Source: JALYNX01 sp040905925 (GTDB taxonomy: Bacteria > Actinomycetota > Acidimicrobiia > Spongiisociales > ZC4RG35). From it: 59,120 nucleotides of DNA. This document shows positions 42,472-51,073 of this stretch, one piece after another (the stretch's first letter is position 1; each line of letters opens with the position of its first letter). The stretch spans positions 1 through 59,120 of the forward strand of contig JBBDQO010000011.1 in NCBI GenBank assembly GCA_040905925.1. The letters run 5' to 3'. A program made the translations under genes and the position numbers. The notes beneath the pieces were generated by a model that was not told the origin of the DNA, made no database searches, and saw only the letters and a program-made list of their open reading frames with translations.

Positions 42472-43013
42472 CTGATATCCGCGAGCGTGGGCACCAACTT
42501 CGCTTCGGCCTGGTGACCCCTCAGATGTGGCGGGGCTGGGACGAGATGCTGGAGCTTTGGTCCCGAGCCGAGGCCGCAGGTTGGGATGCGGCCTTCATGG
42601 TGGACCACTTCATCTCCGACTGGGACGGGGAGACGGGAGCCAACCTGGAGGCGTTCGGGACTCTCGCCGCCTTGGCTCGTGAGGTACATCGGATCGAGCT
42701 TGGGGTCTTCGTGGTCGGGATAACCCATCGGCCGCCGATGGTCCTGCTCAAGCCACCACAGTCGATCACGTCTCCGAAGGATGTTTTCATCTTCGGGGTG
42801 GGTGCAGCCTGGAATGAGCGGGAGCATCAGGCGTACGGCATCCCCTTCCCGGCCCCAGCCGATCGGATGGGAGCGGTCGAGGAGACTCTCACCGCACTCC
42901 AACTCCTCGAGGCCCAGGAAAGCACCGACTTCGCCGGGGACTATCTATCCGGTTCGTCGGTGGTAGAGCGGCTCGGGGATCAACTGCAACGGCTCAGGGA
43001 GAAGATGGCCTGA
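42468..43013 (+). pseudogene. Second LLM-class oxidoreductase, decayed (internal deletion and paired frameshifts)
   Basis: The open frame of 181 codons starts like an LLM enzyme (LRFGLVTPQMWRGWDEMLELWSRAEAAGWD, FMVDHFISDWDG, FVVGITHRPP). It then reads KPPQSITSPKDVF where the family has ATTVDHVS.GRF; that family sequence is present in another frame between about 42752 and 42787. The original frame resumes at IFGVGAAWNEREHQAYGIPFP. The second half of the barrel, about 120 residues, is missing before the end. The ATG overlaps the stop of the first LLM gene. Confidence 0.7.
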
Positions 43014-43220
43014 ATCCTTGTTCCCGGGCGTCTCGAGGCGTGCCTAGGTGTCTAATTCATTGTGCGTCCTGACATGCCCTACCGCCGCGCCTTGCGGTAC
43101 ACTCGAAAGCCTGCAGCGAGCTCCCTGGGATACCCCGCGTAGATCGGCGCCGCGTTGCGGCCGACTTGGTCGCCAAAGGTCGGGCCTGACCCGACTCAAT
43201 TGAAAGCAGGAAGGAAATCT

Positions 43221-44948
43221 ATGAAAAGAATGAGCAATCGTCCGCGATGGCTCCTCTTGTTGTTCGTGTTCGCACTGGTCGTAGCGGCCTGTGCCGGGGA
43301 CACCGAGGGCACCACCACAACCGGTGCTCCCGACGAAACGACAACAACCGCGGTTAGTGGCGAAACCACTACCACGGAGGCAGCCGTCGACTCCGCCATG
43401 ACGCTCACGGTTGACCTCAACCCTGACGCGGTATGGAGCGATGGGACACCGATCACAGCTGCAGACGTTGCCTGTACCTGGAACGCCAACTTGAACACCC
43501 CTGGAGCGATCTCCACCACCGGGTGGGATCAGATCCTGTCGGTTGAGCCCGGCACGAGCGACAAGCAGGTCGTGGTCGAGTTCGCCACCGTGTATGCGCC
43601 ATACAAGGGTCTGATCATCCAGATCCTCCCGTCGCACCTGATCGCCGACTGTAACGATGTATCCGCAGACTTCCTGGACGCCCTCCCGGTGTCCGGTCGC
43701 CCGTGGCAGCTCACGTCGTGGAGTCTCGATCAGGCGATACTGGAGCCAAACCCGGCCTACTGGGGCGATGACGCGCCGGTGGCGTCACGGATCGTCATGG
43801 TCCCGAGAACCGATGATGGTGGCATTGCCGCCCTGGGAGCTGGTGAAGTCGACTTCATCTTCCCGCAGGCGTTCGCCGGCATCACCGATGCCCTGGCGGC
43901 GGACAACATCCAGTTCGCGCCCGGATATGGCACCAACTACGAGGGTCTGTACTTCCAGCAGGGTGCAGAGCGGGGCGGCCCGTTCTCCGACCCGGTATTC
44001 CGGGAGGCGTTCTCGAAGTCCATCGACCGTGAACTGATCCTGGCCAACATCTACGACCCGATCTTCCCCGGTGCTCCGCTGCTTCAGTGTGGGCTCTGGG
44101 TGCCGACCGTCGGTCCCTGGTGTGACAACACCCAGTTCGTGGACAGCTATGACCCCGAAGGCGCAGTGGCGCTGCTCGAGGGTGACGGCTGGGCCCTGAA
44201 CGGCGACGGTTTCTGGGAGAAGGACGGAGCGGTTCCGGAGATCAAGTGGATGGTCAACACACCGAACCCGCGTCGTGAGGGCACCCAAGCTCTCATGATC
44301 CCCGAGTTCACCGCGGCCGGCTTCAACGTTGTCGCCGACAACGGCGACGCCGCGGCCGTGTTCCAGCAGCGTTTGCCTGCCGGTGACTACGACCTCGCGA
44401 TGTACATCAGCACCGCGCAACCGGATCCCAGCGTCACCTCGATCATGAGCTGTAGCCAGGTCCCGAGTGCCGAGAACGACAACCAGGGTCAGAACTCTGT
44501 GTTCTGGTGCAATGAGGACGCCAGCGCCCTCATGATCGAATCCGACACCACAATCGACGAAACGGCTCGTGCCGACCTAATTCATCAGATCGGCCAGGCG
44601 TTGGTCGATGACCACGTGATGGTCCCGTTGTTCCAGTTCCCGAATATCGCCGCATGGCGTACGGACCGGATCGAAGGCGATGCACCCAGTGCAGATGCGG
44701 CCAACTACCGCGCCTTCAACAACAGCTCGCAGCTGTGGACCCCGCTGTCCGACAGTGGTGAGATCATCATTGGTGCCGAGCAGTGGCCCGAGTGCATCAA
44801 CCCGGTGACGGAGTGCGCCAACTCCTCCTGGATGGTGTGGACCACTTCGTTTGCGGTTCTGCCCGCGATTTGGGACACGACCAGTGACGGAGGGTTTGAG
44901 CTCACCAACCTGGTGGCAGGCGAGCCGACCGTTACGGTCAACGAGTAA
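43221..44948 (+). CDS. Family 5 ABC substrate-binding lipoprotein, apparently circularly permuted
   Basis: The 575-aa protein has a lipoprotein signal (LLLLFVFALVVAAC) and a Thr-rich linker. It then begins directly with LTVDLNPDAVWSDGTPITAADV, which in SBP_bac_5 proteins lies about 70 residues into the mature chain. The fold continues normally to the usual C-terminal PNIAAWRTDRIEGD near residue 480. After 44748 come 66 residues, SGEIIIGAEQWPECINPVTE through LVAGEPTVTVNE, that match the normal N-terminal lobe start. Ligands of such proteins are peptides or oligosaccharides; arabino-oligosaccharide is plausible here. The SD AGGAAGG precedes ATG 43221. Confidence 0.85.
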   Translation: MKRMSNRPRWLLLLFVFALVVAACAGDTEGTTTTGAPDETTTTAVSGETTTTEAAVDSAMTLTVDLNPDAVWSDGTPITAADVACTWNANLNTPGAISTTGWDQILSVEPGTSDKQVVVEFATVYAPYKGLIIQILPSHLIADCNDVSADFLDALPVSGRPWQLTSWSLDQAILEPNPAYWGDDAPVASRIVMVPRTDDGGIAALGAGEVDFIFPQAFAGITDALAADNIQFAPGYGTNYEGLYFQQGAERGGPFSDPVFREAFSKSIDRELILANIYDPIFPGAPLLQCGLWVPTVGPWCDNTQFVDSYDPEGAVALLEGDGWALNGDGFWEKDGAVPEIKWMVNTPNPRREGTQALMIPEFTAAGFNVVADNGDAAAVFQQRLPAGDYDLAMYISTAQPDPSVTSIMSCSQVPSAENDNQGQNSVFWCNEDASALMIESDTTIDETARADLIHQIGQALVDDHVMVPLFQFPNIAAWRTDRIEGDAPSADAANYRAFNNSSQLWTPLSDSGEIIIGAEQWPECINPVTECANSSWMVWTTSFAVLPAIWDTTSDGGFELTNLVAGEPTVTVNE

Positions 44949-44961
44949 ATCAACTAGCTTG

Positions 44962-45004
44962 TTTGGGGTGGCCGCGTCGNNNNNNNNNNGTCGGGCACCC
45001 CAAA
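44962..45004. terminator. Hairpin with assembly gap in its loop
   Basis: TTTGGGGTG (44962-44970) pairs with CACCCCAAA (44996-45004), 13 bp after the binding-protein stop. Ten N (44980-44989) fall in the loop, so the loop sequence and exact distance are unknown. It probably separates high binding-protein expression from the permease genes. Confidence 0.6.
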
Positions 45005-45039
45005 CCTAACCCTGATATGACAACGGAGGGACGAGGACG

Positions 45040-46020
45040 ATGGCGAGGTTCATCGCTCTAAGAGCCGCATGGGCTATCCCGGTGCTCCTGATAGTCACAT
45101 TCCTGACTTTCTGGGCGGTCAAGTCGGCCACCGACCCGGTTCAGAGCTTCCTCCGGATCAACACCCGAGCCACTCCCGAGATGGTCGAGGAGTACAAAGA
45201 GAAGCACGGTCTGATTGGATCGACACCCGAGCAATACGTCCGCTGGCTCGGTCATTTCGTCACTCTGGAGTGGGGCAACTCGATCAAGGGAAACCGCCCG
45301 GTTTGGCCCGACCTCAAGGCCGCGATGGCCAACAGCCTCATTCTCGGTTTCACCGCCAGTTTCGTCGGGATCACCATCGGGCTGGGCGTCGGGATCCTCT
45401 CCGCCCTTCGCCAGTATTCGAAATTCGACACTGCCGCCACCGGTGCGGCGTTCGTTGGGATATCGATCCCTCCCTTTGTCTCTGCGGTGTTGCTCCAGGT
45501 TTTGTTCGCCATCATGATCACGAGTTGGCTCGGCCTGGATAAACCGTTCTTACCTGTGGCCGGGGTCTATCCCCCCGGCCAGACCGAGTTCGACCTGTGG
45601 CTCAGGATCAAACACATGATCCTCCCGGTAACGGTGGTCGCCATTCAGATCATCGCCGTCTACAGCCGATACATGCGAGCCTCACTGCTCGATGTCAAAG
45701 GGTCCGACTACATGCGGACCGCGCGGGCCAAAGGGATCTCGGAGCGGAGGGTGATCATGCATCATGCCCTACGTAATGCCATGATCCCGGTGGTCACCGT
45801 GGCAGCCATCGACATCGGGGCCGTCATTGGTGGCCTGATCATCACCGAGCGCATCTTCGAGTTCCGGGGCACCGGCGACTATCTCCTCACCGCCCTTGGC
45901 AATGGTGACTTCCCCCAGATCATGCCCTTGATGTTCATCATCGTCAGCTCGGTCATCGTGTTCAACCTCCTGGCCGATGTCGCCTATGCCTGGCTCGACC
46001 CGAGGATCCGTCTTGGTTGA
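45040..46020 (+). CDS. Opp/Dpp-family ABC transporter permease (DppB type)
   Basis: The 326-aa permease has six spans. The first, ALRAAWAIPVLLIVTFLTFWAVK, is followed by a long external loop, then the BPD_transp_1 EAA motif SDYMRTARAKGISERRVIMHHALRNAMIPVV, and the C-terminal YAWLDPRIRLG typical of DppB/OppB. The SD GGAGGGACGAGG precedes ATG 45040. It pairs with the next gene to form the channel served by the family 5 binding protein upstream. Confidence 0.93.
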   Translation: MARFIALRAAWAIPVLLIVTFLTFWAVKSATDPVQSFLRINTRATPEMVEEYKEKHGLIGSTPEQYVRWLGHFVTLEWGNSIKGNRPVWPDLKAAMANSLILGFTASFVGITIGLGVGILSALRQYSKFDTAATGAAFVGISIPPFVSAVLLQVLFAIMITSWLGLDKPFLPVAGVYPPGQTEFDLWLRIKHMILPVTVVAIQIIAVYSRYMRASLLDVKGSDYMRTARAKGISERRVIMHHALRNAMIPVVTVAAIDIGAVIGGLIITERIFEFRGTGDYLLTALGNGDFPQIMPLMFIIVSSVIVFNLLADVAYAWLDPRIRLG

Positions 46021-47008
46021 CATCCTCACCCCGATCCCGGGCGATCCGGTTGAGGCCCCGGTGCTGGAGGACCTCGAAGATCTCACCATTGAGTCGAAAT
46101 CCCCAACCCAGCTGGCCATGCGTCGCTATCGACATCACCGGGCGGCGATGATCTCCAGCGTCGTGTTGCTGGTGATAGCGCTGGCGTGTGTTCTCGCGAC
46201 CTGGGTCGCACCCTACGGGGAGAATGAGGCCATCAAGTCCCCCGACGGGGGACTCCGCAACGAGATCCTGATCCCACCCAACTCTCAGTTCTGGTTCGGG
46301 ACCGACGCGATTGGCCGGGATCTCTACTCGCGGGTGCTCTACGGAGGAAGGGTGTCGCTCTTCGTCGGCATTGCCAGTGCTATCTCAGCCGGTCTCATTG
46401 GGACCGCGGTGGGCGCCTTCGCCGGCTTTCGAGGAGGGAAGATCGACAACGTAATGATGCGGGTCACCGATCTGTTCATCGGGCTGCCGTTGTTGGTGAT
46501 CCTGATCATCATGCGGCTTCTCCCCGAGAAACAGCCGTGGGCGGCCACGGTGCTCGGGGAGCCAGGCTCGAAACGGTTGATGGTGACTTTGATCACGTTG
46601 GTGGCGTGGATGACGACCGCAAGGATCGTGCGCGGGGTCGTCTTGAGCCTCAAGGAGAAGGAATTCGTCGAGGCTGCCCGGGCGGTAGGCGCCAGCGACA
46701 AACGCATCATCGTTCGCCATCTGGTGCCGAACACGATCGGCCCGATCGTCGTCTCCATGACCTTCATCGTGGCCGCCGCCATTAGTCTCGAGTCGACTCT
46801 CTCCTTCTTCGGATTTGGGCTGGACCCGACCCAGTCCTCGTGGGGCAACCTCCTCGCTGATGCCGGGACCTCCATCATCACCGGTAAGTGGTGGTTGGTG
46901 CTGTTCCCCGCGCTCGTGTTGCTGATCACGATCCTCTGCATCAACTTCATGGGTGACGGGCTCCGCGATGCACTCGACCCAAAGCAGGAGCAAAGGGTCA
47001 CTGGATGA
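46013..47008 (+). CDS. Opp/Dpp-family ABC transporter permease (DppC type)
   Basis: The protein of about 331 aa has an N-terminal cytoplasmic stretch, then six spans. Features are FGTDAIGRDLYSRVLYGGRVSL (the DppC signature), EAA loop KEFVEAARAVGASDKRIIVRHLVPNTIGPIVV and STLSFFGFGLDPTQSSWGN. TTG 46013 is chosen because GAGGA lies just upstream and it overlaps the DppB stop; ATG 45977 lies deep in dppB. Its own stop overlaps the next ATG (ATGA). Confidence 0.92.
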   Translation: MVDILTPIPGDPVEAPVLEDLEDLTIESKSPTQLAMRRYRHHRAAMISSVVLLVIALACVLATWVAPYGENEAIKSPDGGLRNEILIPPNSQFWFGTDAIGRDLYSRVLYGGRVSLFVGIASAISAGLIGTAVGAFAGFRGGKIDNVMMRVTDLFIGLPLLVILIIMRLLPEKQPWAATVLGEPGSKRLMVTLITLVAWMTTARIVRGVVLSLKEKEFVEAARAVGASDKRIIVRHLVPNTIGPIVVSMTFIVAAAISLESTLSFFGFGLDPTQSSWGNLLADAGTSIITGKWWLVLFPALVLLITILCINFMGDGLRDALDPKQEQRVTG

Positions 47009-47982
47009 CCTCGTCGGTCCTTTCGGTCCGCGACCTTCACGTATCGTTCCCCACACAAGACGGGTTGGTACAGGCGGTACGCGGTGTCAGCTTCGACATA
47101 GCCGAGCACGAGCTGCTCGGCGTCGTCGGTGAGTCCGGTTCCGGCAAGTCGGTCACCTTTCTCGCTGTCATGGGCCTTCTGCCCAAGTCTGCGATCATCT
47201 CCGGCTCGATCAGAGTCGGCGGTCAGGAGCTAGTTGGACAGCCTGCCGATGAGGTCCGCAAGGTGCGGGGCAAGCGGGTCGCCATGATCTTCCAGGACCC
47301 GCTGACCGCACTCAACCCGGTTCATCGGGTCGGCGCCCAGGTCGTCGAGATGATCCTTGCCCATCAGGACATCTCCAAGGACGAGGCGAATGCCAAGGCC
47401 GTCGAACTGCTGGACTTGGTCGGGATCCCCCAGCCGGACACGAGGGCTCGGCAGTATCCCCACGAGTTCTCCGGTGGAATGCGACAGAGGGTGGTCATCG
47501 CCATGGCCATCGCCAACTCGCCGGAGATCCTGATCGCCGATGAGCCTACGACCGCCCTCGACACCACGGTGCAGGCCCAGATCCTCGATGTGGTGCAGCA
47601 GGTGCAACACGAGTTGGGGGCCGCGGTGGCCTTCATCACCCACGACCTGGGCGTGGTGGCCCGAATCGCCGACCGGGTCCAGGTCATGTATGCCGGTCGG
47701 GTGACCGAGCGCGGCGAGGCCCACGACATCTTCCTACATCCCACCCACCCTTACACCAGAGGTCTGTTGACCTCGCTGCCCGATGCCAACGTCGATCGCC
47801 TGATACCTATCCCGGGCGCACCCCCCAACATGCTGCGACCTCCCAGTGGCTGTGCCTTTCGCATCCGTTGCCCCTACGCGGCGGAAATCTGTGCCGGCGA
47901 GATTCCAGAGCTCAAGCCCTTTGGAGCCATCGAAACGGCGTGTGTCCGGGTCGAGGAGATCGGGGCGGAGGTGAGTGCTTGA
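47005..47982 (+). CDS. Opp/Dpp-family ABC transporter ATP-binding protein (DppD type)
   Basis: The 325-aa ATPase has Walker A GESGSGKSVTF, Q-loop IFQDPLTALNP, signature FSGGMRQRVVIAMA, Walker B ILIADEPTTALD, and H-loop THDLGVV. The C-terminal oligopeptide-type extension PPSGCAFRIRCPYAAEIC has Cys residues of the Fe-S-like motif known in DppD/F. The ATG overlaps the dppC stop; its stop overlaps the next start. Confidence 0.93.
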   Translation: MTSSVLSVRDLHVSFPTQDGLVQAVRGVSFDIAEHELLGVVGESGSGKSVTFLAVMGLLPKSAIISGSIRVGGQELVGQPADEVRKVRGKRVAMIFQDPLTALNPVHRVGAQVVEMILAHQDISKDEANAKAVELLDLVGIPQPDTRARQYPHEFSGGMRQRVVIAMAIANSPEILIADEPTTALDTTVQAQILDVVQQVQHELGAAVAFITHDLGVVARIADRVQVMYAGRVTERGEAHDIFLHPTHPYTRGLLTSLPDANVDRLIPIPGAPPNMLRPPSGCAFRIRCPYAAEICAGEIPELKPFGAIETACVRVEEIGAEVSA

Positions 47983-49019
47983 GCGAGCCATTGCTCGAGG
48001 TCACCGATCTCTTCAAGCTCTTCGAGGTCCGTCAGAACGTGGGAGCCAGGGTCATCAAGCAAACGGTCCACGCGGTCTCTGGCGTGTCATTCAGCCTGGA
48101 TCCGGGTGAGACCCTGGGGCTGGTTGGGGAGTCGGGCTCGGGCAAGTCGACGGTGGGCCGCTGCATCCTCCGCCTTCTCGAGCCGACCTCGGGCTCGATC
48201 CGGTTCCGCGGCCAGGAGCTCACCACATTGGGCCGGGAGGAGATGCGCGAGCTTCGCTCCGAGATGCAGATCGTGTTCCAGGACCCGTATGCCTCCCTCG
48301 ATCCGAGGATGACCATCGGGGCTGCCATCGCCGAGCCCTTGGAAGTCCACGATGTCCCCGGTGACCATCGGGCGATCGTGGGTGAGCTGCTCGAGTTGGT
48401 CGGCCTTTCTCCGGACCACGCAAACCGGTTTCCCCACGAGTTCTCTGGGGGGCAGAGACAGAGAATCGGGGTAGCCCGAGCCCTCAGCCTGCGTCCATCC
48501 CTGATCATCCTCGACGAGCCGGTGTCGGCCCTCGACGTCTCGATCCAGGCCGGGATCCTCAACCTCCTCGAGGACCTCCAGAAGGAGCTCAGCCTCTCCT
48601 ACCTCTTCATTGCCCATGATCTGTCGGTGGTCAGGCACATCAGCGATCGCATCGCCGTCATGTATCTGGGCAAGCTGATGGAGGTGGGGGACCACAAGGA
48701 CGTCTACGACCGTTCGATCCACCCCTATACCCAGTCACTGCTGTCAGCGGTGCCGATTCCGGACCCGACTGTGGAGCGCACCCGCAAGCGAATTGTCCTC
48801 GAAGGCGATCTGCCGAGCCCGGTGAACCCTCCATCAGGCTGTGTGTTCCGGACCCGGTGCCCGATTGCGTTCGACCTCTGTGCCGAGGAGGTCCCTGAAT
48901 TGCGCCTCCACTCCAAGGCTCATTTCGCGGCTTGTCACGCGCCGTTGTTGCCGGGCCAGTCCCTGGCAGATGTCGTGGCGGCGCGCACCCCTGTCGCCAC
49001 CGGGCTTTCCGACCAGTAG
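47979..49019 (+). CDS. Opp/Dpp-family ABC transporter ATP-binding protein (DppF type)
   Basis: The 346-aa ATPase has Walker A GESGSGKSTVGR, Q-loop VFQDPYASLDPR, signature FSGGQRQRIGVARAL, Walker B LIILDEPVSALD, and the C-terminal PPSGCVFRTRCPIAFDLC motif. The start is TTG 47979, overlapping the dppD stop (TTGA), with GGAGGTGA at good spacing. It forms the ATPase heterodimer with DppD. It is the last transporter gene, followed by a permease relic of a different transporter class. Confidence 0.93.
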   Translation: MSEPLLEVTDLFKLFEVRQNVGARVIKQTVHAVSGVSFSLDPGETLGLVGESGSGKSTVGRCILRLLEPTSGSIRFRGQELTTLGREEMRELRSEMQIVFQDPYASLDPRMTIGAAIAEPLEVHDVPGDHRAIVGELLELVGLSPDHANRFPHEFSGGQRQRIGVARALSLRPSLIILDEPVSALDVSIQAGILNLLEDLQKELSLSYLFIAHDLSVVRHISDRIAVMYLGKLMEVGDHKDVYDRSIHPYTQSLLSAVPIPDPTVERTRKRIVLEGDLPSPVNPPSGCVFRTRCPIAFDLCAEEVPELRLHSKAHFAACHAPLLPGQSLADVVAARTPVATGLSDQ

Positions 49020-49029
49020 CCCTGGGGGC

Positions 49030-49113
49030 CTACTTCACTGCACCACTCAGCAGCCCGGAGTAATACCTCTGGAGCAGCAGGTAGATCAGGACGCAGGGAG
49101 GGACGACGCGGAT
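49030..49113 (-). pseudogene. C-terminal remnant of a MalG-type (CUT1) sugar permease
   Basis: The minus strand reads VVPPCVLIYLLLQRYYSG then LLSGAVK and a TAG stop (49030-49032). This is the characteristic last span and tail (..LLQRYF..GL.AGAVKG) of CUT1 permeases. Only about 28 codons remain; upstream sequence gives no further match and runs into the lacI control region. It is a relic of a deleted sugar transporter. Confidence 0.65.
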
Positions 49114-49160
49114 CGACACCCCACACTCGACATCAGTGGTTCAAGTGCCGATCCCGCAAA

Positions 49161-49176
49161 CGTATGCGTACATACG
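49161..49176. promoter_or_regulatory. LacI-type operator palindrome
   Basis: CGTATG-CGTA-CATACG is a perfect 16-bp palindrome with a CG-like centre, of the length LacI-family repressors bind. It lies about 130 bp before the lacI-type GTG 49292 and suggests autoregulation. Confidence 0.55.
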
Positions 49177-49291
49177 ATGGCCATTGGCCGGCGGCGCTGT
49201 GTTAGCCTCGTTCTGTGCAGGCCGCTCCAAGTCTGATTCCGACCAGCAATCAAGGCTGATGGAAGCCCGCGCCCCTGCCGGAATCACGGGT

Positions 49292-50338
49292 GTGAGCAGA
49301 CCCCCAACGATGCGCGATGTCGCGATGGAGGTTGGGGTTTCCCAGAGCACGGTGTCGCGAGTCCTGAGTGGAGCGCCGTCCCGGGTTCCCATCGCGGAGG
49401 AGACCCGTCGTCGGGTCATCGAGGTGGCCGAACGTCTCAACTACAGGCCAAACCCTCTGGCACGCGGTCTGCGTGGCGCCCGCACCATGTTGATCGGTGC
49501 CATCGTGCGCGACATCACCGACCCGTTCTTTGCCGGGGCGATCGAGGCCTTGTCGTCGGAGGCAATGAAACTCGGATACAACCTGGTGTTGGGACACGCC
49601 CACACCCGGGCGGAAGAGGCGATCGCCCTGCGGGCAATCCTCGAGACACGCCATTGCGATGCGCTCGTGGTGCTCGGAGACGTCAGCGACCAGCCGAGTC
49701 TCATAAGTGATCTGCATGACGCCACGGTCCCGGTGGTTGCGTTGTGGCAAGGTTCTCGACTTCAGGGTGTGCATTCGGTGAATGTCGATAACCGCGTCGG
49801 CACCAACGCCGTTCTCGATCATCTCAGGACCTTGGGCCATCATGCGATCGCCTACATCGGCGAGACTCGATTGCGTGACCTCAAAGAGCGCGAGGACGCC
49901 TTTGTGGATTACTTCGGGAGAACGGGTATCGCTATCCCGGATGGCTACGTGCGACACGCCCGAAACAACCACGGCGGTGGCGGTGAGGCGCTGAGTGCCC
50001 TGCTGGCACTTCCCAACCCACCGACGGCCGTGGTGGCCTCGACTGATGTCCTGGCGATCGGCGCATTACACACCGCGCATCGGTCGGGTCTGGCGGTCCC
50101 GGATGACCTCTCGATCACCGGTTTCGACGACATCGCGATGGCCGGCTTCACTGTCCCTGCGCTGACTACGGTGCGGATGCCGATCTATGAGATGGTCGGG
50201 GCTGCATTGGGGATAGTGATCGAGGATCTGGAGACTCTCGCCGATCGGTCCAACGCCGGAGAAGCGCGGCTCATGCTGCAGCCAAGCCTGGTGATACGAG
50301 ATTCGACCGGAAGCCCTCGGGTCGAGACCAGGCAATAG
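49292..50338 (+). CDS. LacI-family transcriptional regulator, arabinose locus
   Basis: The protein of about 348 aa has an N-terminal HTH (MRDVAMEVGVSQSTVSRVL) and hinge helix NPLARGLRG. A periplasmic-binding-like sensor follows (GAIVRDITDPFFAGAIEAL; ASTDVLAIGALHTAHRSGL; SITGFDDIAMAGFTVPALTTVRMP). It is closely similar to the LacI at 57123-58118, so the two are paralogues. GTG 49292 places the HTH at the start as in the paralogue; ATG 49259 is the alternative. It lies 10 bp before araD and probably controls the arabinose genes. Confidence 0.9.
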   Translation: MSRPPTMRDVAMEVGVSQSTVSRVLSGAPSRVPIAEETRRRVIEVAERLNYRPNPLARGLRGARTMLIGAIVRDITDPFFAGAIEALSSEAMKLGYNLVLGHAHTRAEEAIALRAILETRHCDALVVLGDVSDQPSLISDLHDATVPVVALWQGSRLQGVHSVNVDNRVGTNAVLDHLRTLGHHAIAYIGETRLRDLKEREDAFVDYFGRTGIAIPDGYVRHARNNHGGGGEALSALLALPNPPTAVVASTDVLAIGALHTAHRSGLAVPDDLSITGFDDIAMAGFTVPALTTVRMPIYEMVGAALGIVIEDLETLADRSNAGEARLMLQPSLVIRDSTGSPRVETRQ

Positions 50339-50348
50339 AAGACGACAG

Positions 50349-51065
50349 ATGGACCTTCACCAGCTTCGAACCAAGGTCGCTTCGGCGAACAATTCGATCG
50401 CGTCGGCAGGGCTCGTGGAGTTGTCCTTTGGGAATGTCAGTGGGGTTGATCGGGCGGCCGGGTTGTTCGCCATCAAGCCGAGTGGAGTGGCCTGCTCCGA
50501 ATTGGTGCCCGATCAGGTGGTTCTGGTCTCCTTGGATGATGGCCGAGTGGTCGAAGGCGAGCTCCGGCCTTCTTCCGACACACCTACCCACCTCCACCTC
50601 TACCGGTCGTTCGACGAAATCGGAGGGGTGGTTCATACCCACTCACCGTTTGCCACCTCGTGGGCTCAGGCGCGACGACCGATCCCGTGTCTCGGTACCA
50701 CCCACGCCGATCATTTTCATGGCGAGGTCCCGGTGACGAGGCCGCTCCGGGCCGATGAGGTCGGTGGGGACTATGAGATGAGCACCGGCGAGGTCATTGC
50801 CGAGACTTTCCTCGGCAACGGGCTGGACCCGCTTCACCATCCTGGGGTTTTGGTCGCATCCCATGGGCCCTTTACCTGGGGCGCCGATCCCGACGAAGCG
50901 GTGATGAATGCCGTGGCGGTCGAGGTGATTGCCCGGATGGCCTACCAAACCCTGGGTATCTCGGGGGACGCCAGCCCGATCGAGCCCTTCCTGCTCGATC
51001 GGCATTTCCAGCGGAAGCACGGCCCAAACGCCTATTACGGCCAATCCGTGCCACCGGGCACCTAG
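50349..51065 (+). CDS. araD: L-ribulose-5-phosphate 4-epimerase
   Basis: The 238-aa class II aldolase-fold epimerase has SFGNVSGVDR, KPSGVACSEL and SDTPTHLHLYRSFDEIGGVVHTHSPFATSWAQA (zinc His pair). GTTHADHFHGEVPVTR holds the third His and the segment specific to AraD, and VLVASHGPFTWG follows. It converts L-ribulose-5-P to D-xylulose-5-P, the last arabinose step. It starts 10 bp after the LacI gene and is followed by the dehydrogenase after 8 bp. Confidence 0.92.
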   Translation: MDLHQLRTKVASANNSIASAGLVELSFGNVSGVDRAAGLFAIKPSGVACSELVPDQVVLVSLDDGRVVEGELRPSSDTPTHLHLYRSFDEIGGVVHTHSPFATSWAQARRPIPCLGTTHADHFHGEVPVTRPLRADEVGGDYEMSTGEVIAETFLGNGLDPLHHPGVLVASHGPFTWGADPDEAVMNAVAVEVIARMAYQTLGISGDASPIEPFLLDRHFQRKHGPNAYYGQSVPPGT

Positions 51066-51073
51066 GGACGCGG

